The notes below the pieces were generated by a model. The model saw only the letters and a list, made by a program, of their open reading frames with translations. It did not search any database and was not told the origin of the DNA. A program made the position numbers and the translations under genes. Below are positions 6,980-15,205 of a stretch of 22,942 nt of DNA, piece by piece (the stretch's first letter is position 1; each line of letters begins with the position of its first letter). This stretch comes from a virus, in IMG/VR virus record IMGVR_UViG_3300042352_000378, positions 1 to 22,942 of that record. One strand, 5' to 3'.

Positions 6980-8199
6980 AATATTTTGATAAATTTAAAG
7001 GTATGCAGCCATACCTATATATAAATTCAGAAGAATGGACTTATATTAAAAAAACATTTGATGTTAATGATGTTAAAGAATCATTAGCAGAAGTGTGTAT
7101 GGCATACGAATTGCCTTTTGCTGAAATAAGTGAAGATGATGCTAGAAAAGAATATCTTGCATTAAAAGGTATTCGTTGGAATGAATTATTTACCGAAGGT
7201 GAATGGTTTCCAAGAAAGGCATCAGATTTTAGATACTCTTTAGATTTTCAAGGTAAACCACAATACATTCGTAGATTAAATACCGGAAATGATGCATCAA
7301 ATCATTTTCAACAAGCAAATCGTTGGAGTGTAGATGGAACGGTATCACCTGGACCTTCTAGAACTTGGGCAAGCAAAGAATTTATGACAACTCTAATGGG
7401 TGGGTTATATACTCTTAAATTTGATGAAGTTGGTAGAAACCAATTAAGAGTGTGTTTAAGTTTGAGAAAATATATTTGTTCTCAATTTAAACCAAATGCA
7501 GCAAAAGTATTGTATGATTTTTATGCAGCTAAAAATGTATTAGATATATCAGCGGGATGGGGTGATAGATTATGTGGATTCTTTGCATCTGAAAATGGTG
7601 AACATTATGTAGGAATAGACCCTAGAAAAGAAAATCATCCAATATATCGTAAACAGGCCGAATTCTATACTAAACACAATTCATTCTTTGAAACTGAAAA
7701 GAAAGCTGATTTTATAGAATCACCGGCGGAAGATGCAGATTTAACTCAATATAAAGAGCACTTTGATATTGTATTTAGTTCACCACCGTATTTCAACGTA
7801 GAGAGATATTCTTACGATGATACTCAAAGTTGGGTTAGATATAAAAATATTGATGCTTGGAATAAAGAGTTTTTACATAAAACAATTGCAAACGTTTGGC
7901 CTACTTTAAAGAAAGGTGGTATCCTCGCAGTTAATATTGCAGATGTATATGCAAGTTCCAAAGGAGATGGTAAAGGTTATAAAGAGATATGTAATCCAAT
8001 GAATGATTTTATTCAAACATTAGGTGCAGAATACGAAGGATGTTTGGGAATGGAAATGGCGAAAAGACCTGGTAGTGCTGGAGCGGGTTCTATCATAGAA
8101 GGAGATGAGGAAAGATATAGCGAAGAAGCTTTGAAAAAGGCGGAAGAAGCCGGTGATAAAACATTTTGTGAACCTATTTGGATTTGGAAAAAATTATGA
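6970..8199 (+). CDS. SAM-dependent DNA methyltransferase-like protein, paralog A (SPPY type)
   Basis: This 409-residue protein has an N-terminal region of about 185 residues without a recognised fold, then a class I methyltransferase core. Motif I is DISAGWGDRL (192-201), the acidic end of strand 2 is GIDP (215-218), and motif IV is SSPPYF (270-275), followed by ERYSYDDTQS. SPPY is typical of amino-methyltransferases acting on DNA bases, often N4-cytosine, and motif I precedes motif IV with no target domain between. The N-terminal or C-terminal region may therefore choose the target. The neighbour downstream is a close full-length paralog, reached through an ATGA overlap; a third relative is encoded after the clamp gene. 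The start overlaps the GNAT gene by 10 nt. No restriction enzyme is visible, so a solitary modification enzyme is likely; an RNA or small-molecule substrate is not excluded. Confidence 0.78.
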   Translation: MYLEYFDKFKGMQPYLYINSEEWTYIKKTFDVNDVKESLAEVCMAYELPFAEISEDDARKEYLALKGIRWNELFTEGEWFPRKASDFRYSLDFQGKPQYIRRLNTGNDASNHFQQANRWSVDGTVSPGPSRTWASKEFMTTLMGGLYTLKFDEVGRNQLRVCLSLRKYICSQFKPNAAKVLYDFYAAKNVLDISAGWGDRLCGFFASENGEHYVGIDPRKENHPIYRKQAEFYTKHNSFFETEKKADFIESPAEDADLTQYKEHFDIVFSSPPYFNVERYSYDDTQSWVRYKNIDAWNKEFLHKTIANVWPTLKKGGILAVNIADVYASSKGDGKGYKEICNPMNDFIQTLGAEYEGCLGMEMAKRPGSAGAGSIIEGDEERYSEEALKKAEEAGDKTFCEPIWIWKKL

Positions 8200-9410
8200 T
8201 AAAAGAATACTTCAAAAAATTTTATGGGATGGAGCCGTATCTTCGTATTGAAAAAGACGAATGGCAAACTATTCTCAAAACTTATACGAAAGAAGAAATC
8301 ATAGATGAACTTTCAGAAGTATTGCATACATACCCACCACCAATACCAACTATCACAGAAGAAGATACGTTAGATGCTTATAAAAAATTAAAAGGAACTT
8401 GGTGGCCTGATATTTTAGTAGAAGGTAAATGGTTTCCGCGTAATGAAAGAGTATCAAAGTATCCATTAACTTATGATGGTTCTGAATATTATTTTAGAAG
8501 AACTAATGTAGGTAATAATGCATCCAATCCATTTCATATAGAAAATCGTTGGAAGGTTGATTGGGTTAGAACACCATCGGGTTGGAAAACTTGGCAAACG
8601 GTAGAAGGTATTAAAACAATCGTAAGAGCATACTTTACTTTGGATAAAATGTTATTGGATGTAAATTTGGAAACTCTTAAAATGGCAACTACATTAAGAA
8701 AGTATGTTGCATCACAATTTAAACCTGTTATTGCAAAAGCATTCTATGATAAGTTTCAAAGTAAAAATGTTATGGATTTTTCAGCAGGATGGGGTGACCG
8801 TTTAGCTGGATTCTTTGCAGGAGAAACAACAAAGTTTTATTTAGGTATTGACCCAAATAGTAGTAATCATCCTAACTATCAAAAACAAATTGAGTTCTAT
8901 AAAAAACATACAACATTCTTTGAAGAAGATAAAGATGCAAAGATGTTACAAGCGGCGGCTGAAGATGTAGATTATTCAGAGTATGAAAACTTCTTTGATA
9001 CAATCTTTACTTCACCACCGTATTTTAATACGGAAAGATACAGCTTTGATGATACTCAAAGTTGGATTAGATATAAAAAGTTTGATGATTGGAACAAAGG
9101 GTTCTTTCATACAACATTAGACAAAATTATACCAACCTTAAAAAAAGGTGGAATACTGGCAATCAATATTGCGGATGTATTTTCTGCACCTGATAAGGGG
9201 TATGTGGACATAGTTAATTCTATGAACGATTTCCTTCAATCCAGAGGGTTAATTTATAAAGGGTGTATTGGTATGGAAATGACAAAAAGACCCAATAGTG
9301 GGGGTGCTGGGATGGCTGTATCGGAATATTACTCCGATGAATTGAAGGAAAAGGCTGAAGAAACAAAAAACCACGCATTTGGAGAACCAATATGGATTTG
9401 GGAAAAATAA
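8196..9410 (+). CDS. SAM-dependent DNA methyltransferase-like protein, paralog B (SPPY type)
   Basis: I chose the ATG at 8196 rather than the in-frame ATG at 8178. It forms an ATGA overlap with the stop of paralog A, and MIKEYFKKFYGMEPYL aligns with the start of A (MYLEYFDKFKGMQPYL). The 404-residue protein is collinear with A throughout: FRRTNVGNNASNPFHIENRW matches A's RRLNTGNDASNHFQQANRW, motif I is DFSAGWGDRL (194-203), then GIDP, TSPPYF (272-277), ERYSFDDTQS and the end PIWIWEK. The pair is therefore a tandem duplication that has diverged well beyond recent copying, implying separate targets or partners. Catalytic motifs are intact in both. Base-methylating activity is inferred from SPPY. 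The TAA stop abuts promoter P3. Confidence 0.78.
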   Translation: MIKEYFKKFYGMEPYLRIEKDEWQTILKTYTKEEIIDELSEVLHTYPPPIPTITEEDTLDAYKKLKGTWWPDILVEGKWFPRNERVSKYPLTYDGSEYYFRRTNVGNNASNPFHIENRWKVDWVRTPSGWKTWQTVEGIKTIVRAYFTLDKMLLDVNLETLKMATTLRKYVASQFKPVIAKAFYDKFQSKNVMDFSAGWGDRLAGFFAGETTKFYLGIDPNSSNHPNYQKQIEFYKKHTTFFEEDKDAKMLQAAAEDVDYSEYENFFDTIFTSPPYFNTERYSFDDTQSWIRYKKFDDWNKGFFHTTLDKIIPTLKKGGILAINIADVFSAPDKGYVDIVNSMNDFLQSRGLIYKGCIGMEMTKRPNSGGAGMAVSEYYSDELKEKAEETKNHAFGEPIWIWEK

Positions 9411-9411
9411 A

Positions 9412-9443
9412 TTTGGTAGATTCAATAAAATATCGTATATTTG
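9412..9443 (+). promoter_or_regulatory. Bacteroidetes-type promoter P3 for the clamp-methyltransferase-polymerase operon
   Basis: TTTG (9412-9415) and TATATTTG (9436-9443) are 20 nt apart. The -33 extension is TTTGGTAGATTC and ATCG precedes the -7 box. It begins one base after the stop of methyltransferase B, and the clamp ATG lies 32 nt past the -7 box after an A-rich leader. Confidence 0.82.
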
Positions 9444-9475
9444 TATTCACAATTTAAAATTTAAACATAAACAAA

Positions 9476-10195
9476 ATGAACAAAGCAAAATTAACAAGAT
9501 TTATCCAAAAGTATAGTTTGGGTGGATTAGTAGAATCAGTTGCATGGAAAACGGAAGATAACAAATTAGTTACTCGTTTCATATCCGATGACAAAACTGT
9601 ATTGGGTGAAATTCAATTAGATAATTTCACATTTAGTGCACCTGATTTAGGAGTGTACACAACATCAGCATTATCAAAATTACTTTCGGTAGTTGGTGAA
9701 GATATTGAGTTGGAAGCACAAGAAATTGAAGGTAAAGCTGTAAACCTTTTCGTTAAAAGCGAAAACACAAAGGTTCAGTTTCAATTGGCAGATTTGGCAG
9801 TTATTCCAAATGTACCAGATTTGAAAAAACTTCCTGATTTTGATGTTGATATTAATTTTGATGGTGCGTTTATTGATAAATTTATCAAAGCTAAAAACGC
9901 ATTGAGTGATGTTGATACATTTACTATTCTTACTGAAAAGAAAGAATTAAAAGTTGTATTGGGTTATTCAAATATTAACTCAAATAGAGTTGTGTTCGTA
10001 GTTGATAAAGCATATGCAGGTGATGTTAAACCAATTTCTTTCTCAGCAAAGTATTTGAAAGAAATCTTAACTGCAAATAAAGAGGCAACTGCGGTTGTAC
10101 TTAAAGTATCAACACAAGGTATTTCGCACGTTGAATTTAAAATTGATGATTTCACTGCAAAATATTACCTAGTAGAACAACAATTAACTGCATAA
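9476..10195 (+). CDS. DNA polymerase sliding clamp (T4 gp45 / PCNA-like)
   Basis: This 239-residue protein matches the size of T4 gp45 (228) and has the alternating strand-and-helix pattern of a two-domain trimeric clamp. Acidic and hydrophobic strands repeat in each half (for example TRFISDDKTVLGEIQLDNF and LGVYTTSALSKLL). The C-terminus HVEFKIDDFTAKYYLVEQQ resembles the final strand of PCNA-type clamps. It would encircle DNA and tether the polymerase encoded downstream; the matching loader subunits are encoded at 15206-16147 and 16453-16902. In T4 the clamp-responsive late transcription system also uses gp45. The stop and the next start overlap by one base (TAATG), so translation with methyltransferase C is probably coupled. 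Confidence 0.85.
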   Translation: MNKAKLTRFIQKYSLGGLVESVAWKTEDNKLVTRFISDDKTVLGEIQLDNFTFSAPDLGVYTTSALSKLLSVVGEDIELEAQEIEGKAVNLFVKSENTKVQFQLADLAVIPNVPDLKKLPDFDVDINFDGAFIDKFIKAKNALSDVDTFTILTEKKELKVVLGYSNINSNRVVFVVDKAYAGDVKPISFSAKYLKEILTANKEATAVVLKVSTQGISHVEFKIDDFTAKYYLVEQQLTA

Positions 10196-11766
10196 TGAGT
10201 TTTAATTACAAAAAGAAATATTTCTACGAAAAGAATGACTGGTTGTACGAACCGGAAGTAAACTTATTATATGAAGATGTTCTTAAAATGCCATTCGCCG
10301 ATTTTGAAAGGTGGGTGGCATTTTTTAGAGAACTTGCAGTAAGAGTTTGGAATGAAACCGGAGCACCACCGAGAATCGGTGTTGATGAGGGTGAAATGAT
10401 TGAACAATTTTCTAAACTACAAACTTACAAAGTAGAAAAGTTTGAAGAAAAAGATGATGACGGAAACGAAGTCATCTTTAACTTCAATAAGTTTGCAACA
10501 CCAGTTAATCAATTCTTTCCTGCGATGTATAAGACGGGAATCGGTGGTTCGGCTTATGATAAGCCAAAACCATCAATCTACGATGTATTCGCAGATGATG
10601 CCTATTTGCCAGAATTTGTAAAACAAATGAGAAGATTAACTAGGCAAGATGGCATGTATCGTTTTTCTAAAACCTTACATTTAGATAATCCAGAATTTCA
10701 TAATTCACATATCCAAAGTGGTAAAGAGTGGATTGAAAAATGGGCAGCGGGTAATAAGAAAGAAGGATATGGATTTTGTTTATCACAAGCGGATAGCAAA
10801 GTTCCATCACCGCCAATTACTGCACAAGAAGTTAAAGACCTTTATGCAGCTGGTATATTGAAGTATGAAAACATATCTTCATTAAAAACTGCGGATTGGG
10901 GTGAGAATATTGATAATTTAGTTGATGTTCCAAAACAACCAATTCAGATTAAGATATACCCATTAGGACAAAGAATATTTCCTGAAGCAACTGCTGCATT
11001 TCGTATCGGTATGGGTACACAGGCGGTTGTAAACTTCCCACCACTTACTGCAAAATATCTTTATAAAAGATTTACGGAACATATTAAAGAACAGGATGTA
11101 ATTAACATCTATGACCCATCAGCGGGTTGGGGTGGTAGGATATTAGGAGCATTAAGTCTTGATGATAGAAATATTCATTACATAGGAAATGACCCTAATA
11201 CCGAAAACTATATTTCAGAAATCGGTAAGACTCGTTATGAGTATCTTGCGGAGTTCTTTAATAATAAAGTACCGGGTGCGGCTAATCCTTTTTGGGGACA
11301 CGCTAATACATACGAAATCTTTACAACTGGTTCTGAAATTATTAAAGATGAACCGAGATTTCAAAAGTATAAAGGTAAATTAGATTTTGCATTTACTTCT
11401 CCACCATACTTTGATAGAGAAAGATATTCTGATGATGATACACAATCATTTAAGAAATTTGGTAACTATGAAAGTTGGAGAGATGGATTTTTAAGACCAA
11501 CATTAGAAACTATATATGAGTATCTTCGTAATGACCGTTATGTATGTTGGAATATTGCTGATATTAAAGTTGGTCCTGATAAGTTTTATCCATTGGAGCA
11601 AGATAGTATTGATATACTTACTCAATTAGGATGTGAGTATAAAGGCAAATTAAGAATGACAATGAGTCCAATGACAGGAATGGATTTATCTAAAGCGAAA
11701 AATTGTATGCAGATTGAAGGGCAATTTTATAAGTACGAACCAATTTTTATATTTTATAAACCATAA
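10195..11766 (+). CDS. SAM-dependent methyltransferase-like protein, paralog C (SPPY type, long N-terminus)
   Basis: This 523-residue protein ends in the same catalytic block as paralogs A and B: motif I DPSAGWGGRILG (307-318), strand-2 acid in GNDP, motif IV TSPPYF (401-406), then RERYSDDDTQS and an aromatic-rich C-terminus (YEPIFIFYKP against EPIWIWEK in B). The first 300 residues are unlike A and B, with a long charged region around 60-100 and a distinct middle segment. It may carry a different target-recognition or partner-binding domain. It lies between the sliding clamp (1-nt overlap) and DNA polymerase (8-nt gap), so its expression is tied to the replisome. DNA base amino-methylation is the favoured activity, by motif only. 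Confidence 0.75.
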   Translation: MSFNYKKKYFYEKNDWLYEPEVNLLYEDVLKMPFADFERWVAFFRELAVRVWNETGAPPRIGVDEGEMIEQFSKLQTYKVEKFEEKDDDGNEVIFNFNKFATPVNQFFPAMYKTGIGGSAYDKPKPSIYDVFADDAYLPEFVKQMRRLTRQDGMYRFSKTLHLDNPEFHNSHIQSGKEWIEKWAAGNKKEGYGFCLSQADSKVPSPPITAQEVKDLYAAGILKYENISSLKTADWGENIDNLVDVPKQPIQIKIYPLGQRIFPEATAAFRIGMGTQAVVNFPPLTAKYLYKRFTEHIKEQDVINIYDPSAGWGGRILGALSLDDRNIHYIGNDPNTENYISEIGKTRYEYLAEFFNNKVPGAANPFWGHANTYEIFTTGSEIIKDEPRFQKYKGKLDFAFTSPPYFDRERYSDDDTQSFKKFGNYESWRDGFLRPTLETIYEYLRNDRYVCWNIADIKVGPDKFYPLEQDSIDILTQLGCEYKGKLRMTMSPMTGMDLSKAKNCMQIEGQFYKYEPIFIFYKP

Positions 11767-11774
11767 CATAATAG

Positions 11775-14327
11775 ATGTATCAAAACATTTTCTTTGAAAG
11801 AAATAGAAACTTAATTCATTTGTGGGATGACACTTTAGGGTATCGCACATTTCCATATAAAAAATATGCATATGTTAAAGACCCAAATGGGGAATATCAA
11901 TCTATGCATGGTGACCGTTTAAGTAAAGTATTTAAATGGGAAAAGGATAGTGGTGAGGAATTATTTGAATCAGATGTACCGGAAACCACCAGAGTATTAG
12001 TAGACCTATATGGGGATGATACTCCATCTAAAGGTCATATTGTTTTAACTTTTGACATTGAGGTAGAAATGATAACAGGACTTCCAAACATTGAAAAAGC
12101 CGAAAACGAAATTACTTCAATAGCAGCGTATGATGATGCCACAAAAGAGTATCATGTATTCGTTGTAGATAAAAAAGGTAAGGTAAACGGTAAATCGTTT
12201 CAAAAAGACGGTAGAGATGTGCATGTTCATATCTTTGGTAGTGAGCGTGAATTGTTGATGAAATACTTAACTTATGTTGAAAGTGTAAACGCAACGATTT
12301 GGACGGGATGGAATATTGATTTCTTTGACGTTCCATATCTTTATAATCGTATTAAGAATGTATGTGGCGAAAATCAAGCCAATCGTTTATCTTGTATAGG
12401 TAAAACATATTGGTCACCTTATCGTAATCGTTATAGTATTGCGGGTGTGAGTATTATGGACTATATCGGTTTGTATAAACGATACAACTTTGGTTTAGAG
12501 AGTTCATATACTCTTAATCATATCGCTATGAAAGAATTGGGTAGAGGTAAGGTTGAATATGAGGGAAGTTTGGATGACTTATTTGAGGATGATTTAGAAA
12601 AGTTTATTGAATATAACATTACTGACGTTGAGTTGGTGGTATCAATGGATACCAAACTTCAGTTTATTGAATTAAGTAGAGCGATTTGTCATTCTGGATT
12701 TACACCATATGAAGATTATATTTTCTCATCAAAGTATTTGGAAGGAGCTTGTTTAGCTTATCTTAAAAAGAAAGGATTGGTAGCACCTAATAAGCCAAAG
12801 AATCACAAAGATAAACTTGCAGAACAGGCTGAAGCTGGTGAAGAAAAATTTATTGGGGCATATGTTAAAGAACCAATTGTTGGTAAGTATGATTGGATTT
12901 ATGACTTGGACTTAACATCTCTATATCCATCAATCATTATGACCTTAAATATCTCACCTGAAACAAAGGTTGGTAAGATTTCAAATTGGGATCCTGAATC
13001 TTGGGTTAGGGGTGAAGATAGACAATATACGATTGTTGGTAAAACAAAAGAGTTTACATATAATAGAAAAGAATTAGAAGAAGTAATTAGAGATAATCAA
13101 TTAGGTGTTGCTGCAAATGGTGTGTTATATACACAAAAGAAACCTGGTTTGATTGCAGATATTTTAGATACTTGGTTTAAACAAAGGGTTGAGTTCAGAA
13201 AGTTGGAGAAGAAGTATGGTGAGGCGGGTGATACTGAAAAATATGAATTCTATGGTAAGAGGCAGTTGGTACAAAAGATTCTTTTGAACTCAATGTATGG
13301 TGTGTTAGGACTTGTTGCATTTAGATTCTATGATATTGATAATGCAGAAGCAGTAACGATTACCGGTCAAACTGTAATTAAGAAAACTGCCGAAATGGCA
13401 AATCTTAAATACCAAAAAGAGTTGGGTACAAAAGACGATTATAATGTTTACATTGATACCGATTCAATTTATATGATGGCAGAACCTTTGGTTAAATTTA
13501 GGTATCCTGAATATAAAACATTTGACCAAACTAGAATGGCATCTGAAGTTAATATCGTTGCAGAAGAAACTCAAGCATTCTTAAATTCATTTTATAACTT
13601 ACTAGCGGAAAGATTCTTTTGTATTCCAAAAGAGAAACACCGCTTTGAGATTAAGAAAGAGTATATCAGTAAAGCAGGATTTTGGGTAGCAAAGAAACGA
13701 TACGCACAATGGATGATTTTGAAAAATGGAATTCCGTGTGATAAGTTGGATGTTAAAGGATTGGATGTAGTTCGTTCATCATTCCCAAAAGCATTTCAGG
13801 AGTTTATGGCTAAAATGTTGAAAGATATTTTAATGGGTAAAACCAACGAAGAAATAAATGAATCACTTTTGGAATTTAAAAAGAGTATCTATACACTTCC
13901 GATAAATAAAATCGCAAAAGGTGGAGCTATTAAAGAATTGAGTAAATACGATAAAGGTAAGTGGAGAAAAGATAGTGGATTGGCGATTGCTAATTTTGAG
14001 AAAGGAACACCTGCACACGTTAAGGCTGGAATTGCGTATAATAGATTACTTAAATTCTTTGAATGTCCGTTTAAACATGAACCTATTAGAGATGGTGAAA
14101 AAGTTAAATGGGTATATCTTAAAAGTAATCCATTGGGAATAGATACTTTGGCATTCAAAGATTATAATGACCCAAAGGATGTATTGGATTTCATTGATAA
14201 GTACATAGATAGAGATGAAATATATAAAGCAGAATTAGAAAATAAACTAAATGACTTCTTCGGTGCTCTCAAATGGGAAATGGCATCGGTAGAATCACAA
14301 AACGCAAAAAAGTTTTTTGAATTCTAA
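11775..14327 (+). CDS. DNA polymerase, family B (T4 gp43-like)
   Basis: This 850-residue replicative polymerase has a complete 3'-5' exonuclease and polymerase core. Exo I is FDIE (Asp94, Glu96), Exo II TGWNIDFFD (177-185) and Exo III Y280-x3-D284. Polymerase motif A is DLTSLYPSII (Asp379), motif B is KILLNSMYG (501-509) and motif C is IDTDS (Asp561, Asp563); KKRYAQW follows. All catalytic acidic residues are present, so both proofreading and synthesis should be active. T4 gp43 has 898 residues. No intein or split is seen. The gene ends an operon with the clamp and methyltransferase C. Its last bases contain the -33 box of the next promoter and the left arm of a terminator-like inverted repeat. 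Confidence 0.95.
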   Translation: MYQNIFFERNRNLIHLWDDTLGYRTFPYKKYAYVKDPNGEYQSMHGDRLSKVFKWEKDSGEELFESDVPETTRVLVDLYGDDTPSKGHIVLTFDIEVEMITGLPNIEKAENEITSIAAYDDATKEYHVFVVDKKGKVNGKSFQKDGRDVHVHIFGSERELLMKYLTYVESVNATIWTGWNIDFFDVPYLYNRIKNVCGENQANRLSCIGKTYWSPYRNRYSIAGVSIMDYIGLYKRYNFGLESSYTLNHIAMKELGRGKVEYEGSLDDLFEDDLEKFIEYNITDVELVVSMDTKLQFIELSRAICHSGFTPYEDYIFSSKYLEGACLAYLKKKGLVAPNKPKNHKDKLAEQAEAGEEKFIGAYVKEPIVGKYDWIYDLDLTSLYPSIIMTLNISPETKVGKISNWDPESWVRGEDRQYTIVGKTKEFTYNRKELEEVIRDNQLGVAANGVLYTQKKPGLIADILDTWFKQRVEFRKLEKKYGEAGDTEKYEFYGKRQLVQKILLNSMYGVLGLVAFRFYDIDNAEAVTITGQTVIKKTAEMANLKYQKELGTKDDYNVYIDTDSIYMMAEPLVKFRYPEYKTFDQTRMASEVNIVAEETQAFLNSFYNLLAERFFCIPKEKHRFEIKKEYISKAGFWVAKKRYAQWMILKNGIPCDKLDVKGLDVVRSSFPKAFQEFMAKMLKDILMGKTNEEINESLLEFKKSIYTLPINKIAKGGAIKELSKYDKGKWRKDSGLAIANFEKGTPAHVKAGIAYNRLLKFFECPFKHEPIRDGEKVKWVYLKSNPLGIDTLAFKDYNDPKDVLDFIDKYIDRDEIYKAELENKLNDFFGALKWEMASVESQNAKKFFEF

Positions 14328-14336
14328 ACTTTTTTT
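14306..14336 (+). terminator. AT-rich terminator-like inverted repeat at the polymerase gene end
   Basis: AAAAAAGTTT (14306-14315) is a perfect inverted repeat of AAACTTTTTT (14326-14335), with a 10-nt loop and a 7-T run (14330-14336). The pairing is almost all A-T, so termination would be weak. It spans the polymerase stop codon and overlaps promoter P4. Confidence 0.35.
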
Positions 14337-14346
14337 CGTATATTTG
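14316..14346 (+). promoter_or_regulatory. Bacteroidetes-type promoter P4 for the dUTPase / clamp-loader operon
   Basis: TATATTTG (14339-14346), preceded by TTTTTCG as at other promoters here, has TTTG at 14316-14319 with a 19-nt spacer. The GGTRRTATC extension is absent. The -33 box lies inside the polymerase coding end. The next ATG is 19 nt beyond the -7 box. Confidence 0.68.
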
Positions 14347-14365
14347 TAAAACAAAATAAAATAAT

Positions 14366-14758
14366 ATGGCAAAGGCTAAAAAAACAAAAAAAGAAGAAGT
14401 AGTTGAACTAGAGCCGATTGGTGAAGTTAAACTAGAACAAAAAAAATATGAAGATTGTGAATGGTGTTTCCAATTTGACGAAGATGAACCACAAGTGTTT
14501 GCTTGGACTGATCCTGAAATTAGTGCAGATGAGAATCCTAAAATCATTTTTGAAATAACTAATGGGGAAAATTCATATATCACATTCACAAACGGTAAAT
14601 CAGGAAAAACATTTAAAATTTACGCTAGAGAAATTTCAGATGCTGGAAAAGAAATGAGAGAAGCTCAAAGACAGGCATTTAAAAACTCTCAAGCTGATTT
14701 AGAAAACTTTGATAAAAACATGGAAGATTATGCAAGTGAAAATAAAGAAACTGAATAG
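14366..14758 (+). CDS. Hypothetical acidic protein with Lys-rich N-terminus
   Basis: I do not recognise this 130-residue protein. It opens with a basic stretch (MAKAKKTKKEE), followed by an acidic central domain with probable beta strands (CEWCFQFDEDEPQVFAW, KIIFEITNGENSYITFT, KTFKIYARE). It ends in a charged helical tail (ISDAGKEMREAQRQAFKNSQADLENFDKNM) finishing DYASENKETE. The only cysteines are a CEWC pair. It is the first gene after promoter P4 and overlaps the dUTPase gene by 29 nt. An acidic C-terminus is also seen in phage single-stranded DNA-binding proteins, but there is no OB-fold evidence here, so no function is assigned. Confidence 0.7.
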   Translation: MAKAKKTKKEEVVELEPIGEVKLEQKKYEDCEWCFQFDEDEPQVFAWTDPEISADENPKIIFEITNGENSYITFTNGKSGKTFKIYAREISDAGKEMREAQRQAFKNSQADLENFDKNMEDYASENKETE

Positions 14759-15194
14759 TAACGCAGTAATTCCAACATACGCAAAAGATGGCGATGCTGG
14801 AATGGATTTAGTAGCAACTGAAATCCTTAAAGATACACCTGAACAAATCACATATGGAACAGGATTGGCAATGGAAATTCCTAAAGGATTTGTAGGATTA
14901 GTATTTCCTCGTTCATCAATCAGAAAAACTGGTTTACAATTAAGTAATTCGGTTGGTGTAATTGATAGTGGGTATAGAGGTGAACTACAAGCTACCTTTA
15001 ATAAAATATTTGGTGGTGAAGGGTTTTATGATGAAACGGTAGAAACTAAAGTTCCTGTTAATGACTTTTATAAAGTAGGAGACCGTATCGCACAAATTAT
15101 GATTATTCCACATCCTGAAATTGAGTTTAATGAAGTAGATGAATTATCAAATACAGAAAGAGGTGAAGGTGGATTCGGCTCAACTGGAAATTAA
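14730..15194 (+). CDS. dut: dUTP diphosphatase (dUTPase)
   Basis: The ATG at 14730 is preferred over the in-frame ATG at 14709, because MQVKIKKLNSNAVIPTYAKD matches the usual dUTPase start. This gives 154 residues, overlapping the preceding gene by 29 nt. Trimeric dUTPase motifs are all present: GDAGMDL (21-27), PRSS (60-63), GVIDSGYRGEL (76-86), GDRIAQIMI (117-125) and the C-terminal flap GEGGFGSTG (145-153). It hydrolyses dUTP to dUMP and pyrophosphate, keeping uracil out of phage DNA and feeding dTMP synthesis, which fits the ribonucleotide reductase and thioredoxin encoded upstream. No thymidylate synthase is visible in the window. Confidence 0.95.
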   Translation: MQVKIKKLNSNAVIPTYAKDGDAGMDLVATEILKDTPEQITYGTGLAMEIPKGFVGLVFPRSSIRKTGLQLSNSVGVIDSGYRGELQATFNKIFGGEGFYDETVETKVPVNDFYKVGDRIAQIMIIPHPEIEFNEVDELSNTERGEGGFGSTGN

Positions 15195-15205
15195 AAAATA
15201 AAAAT

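Noticed and set aside
8178-8195. Upstream in-frame ATG for methyltransferase B
   Set aside because: The ATG at 8196 gives a classic ATGA overlap and aligns with the start of paralog A; the six extra residues have no counterpart.
14709-14729. Upstream in-frame ATG for dUTPase
   Set aside because: The ATG at 14730 matches the usual dUTPase N-terminus; the longer form adds seven residues with no family support.
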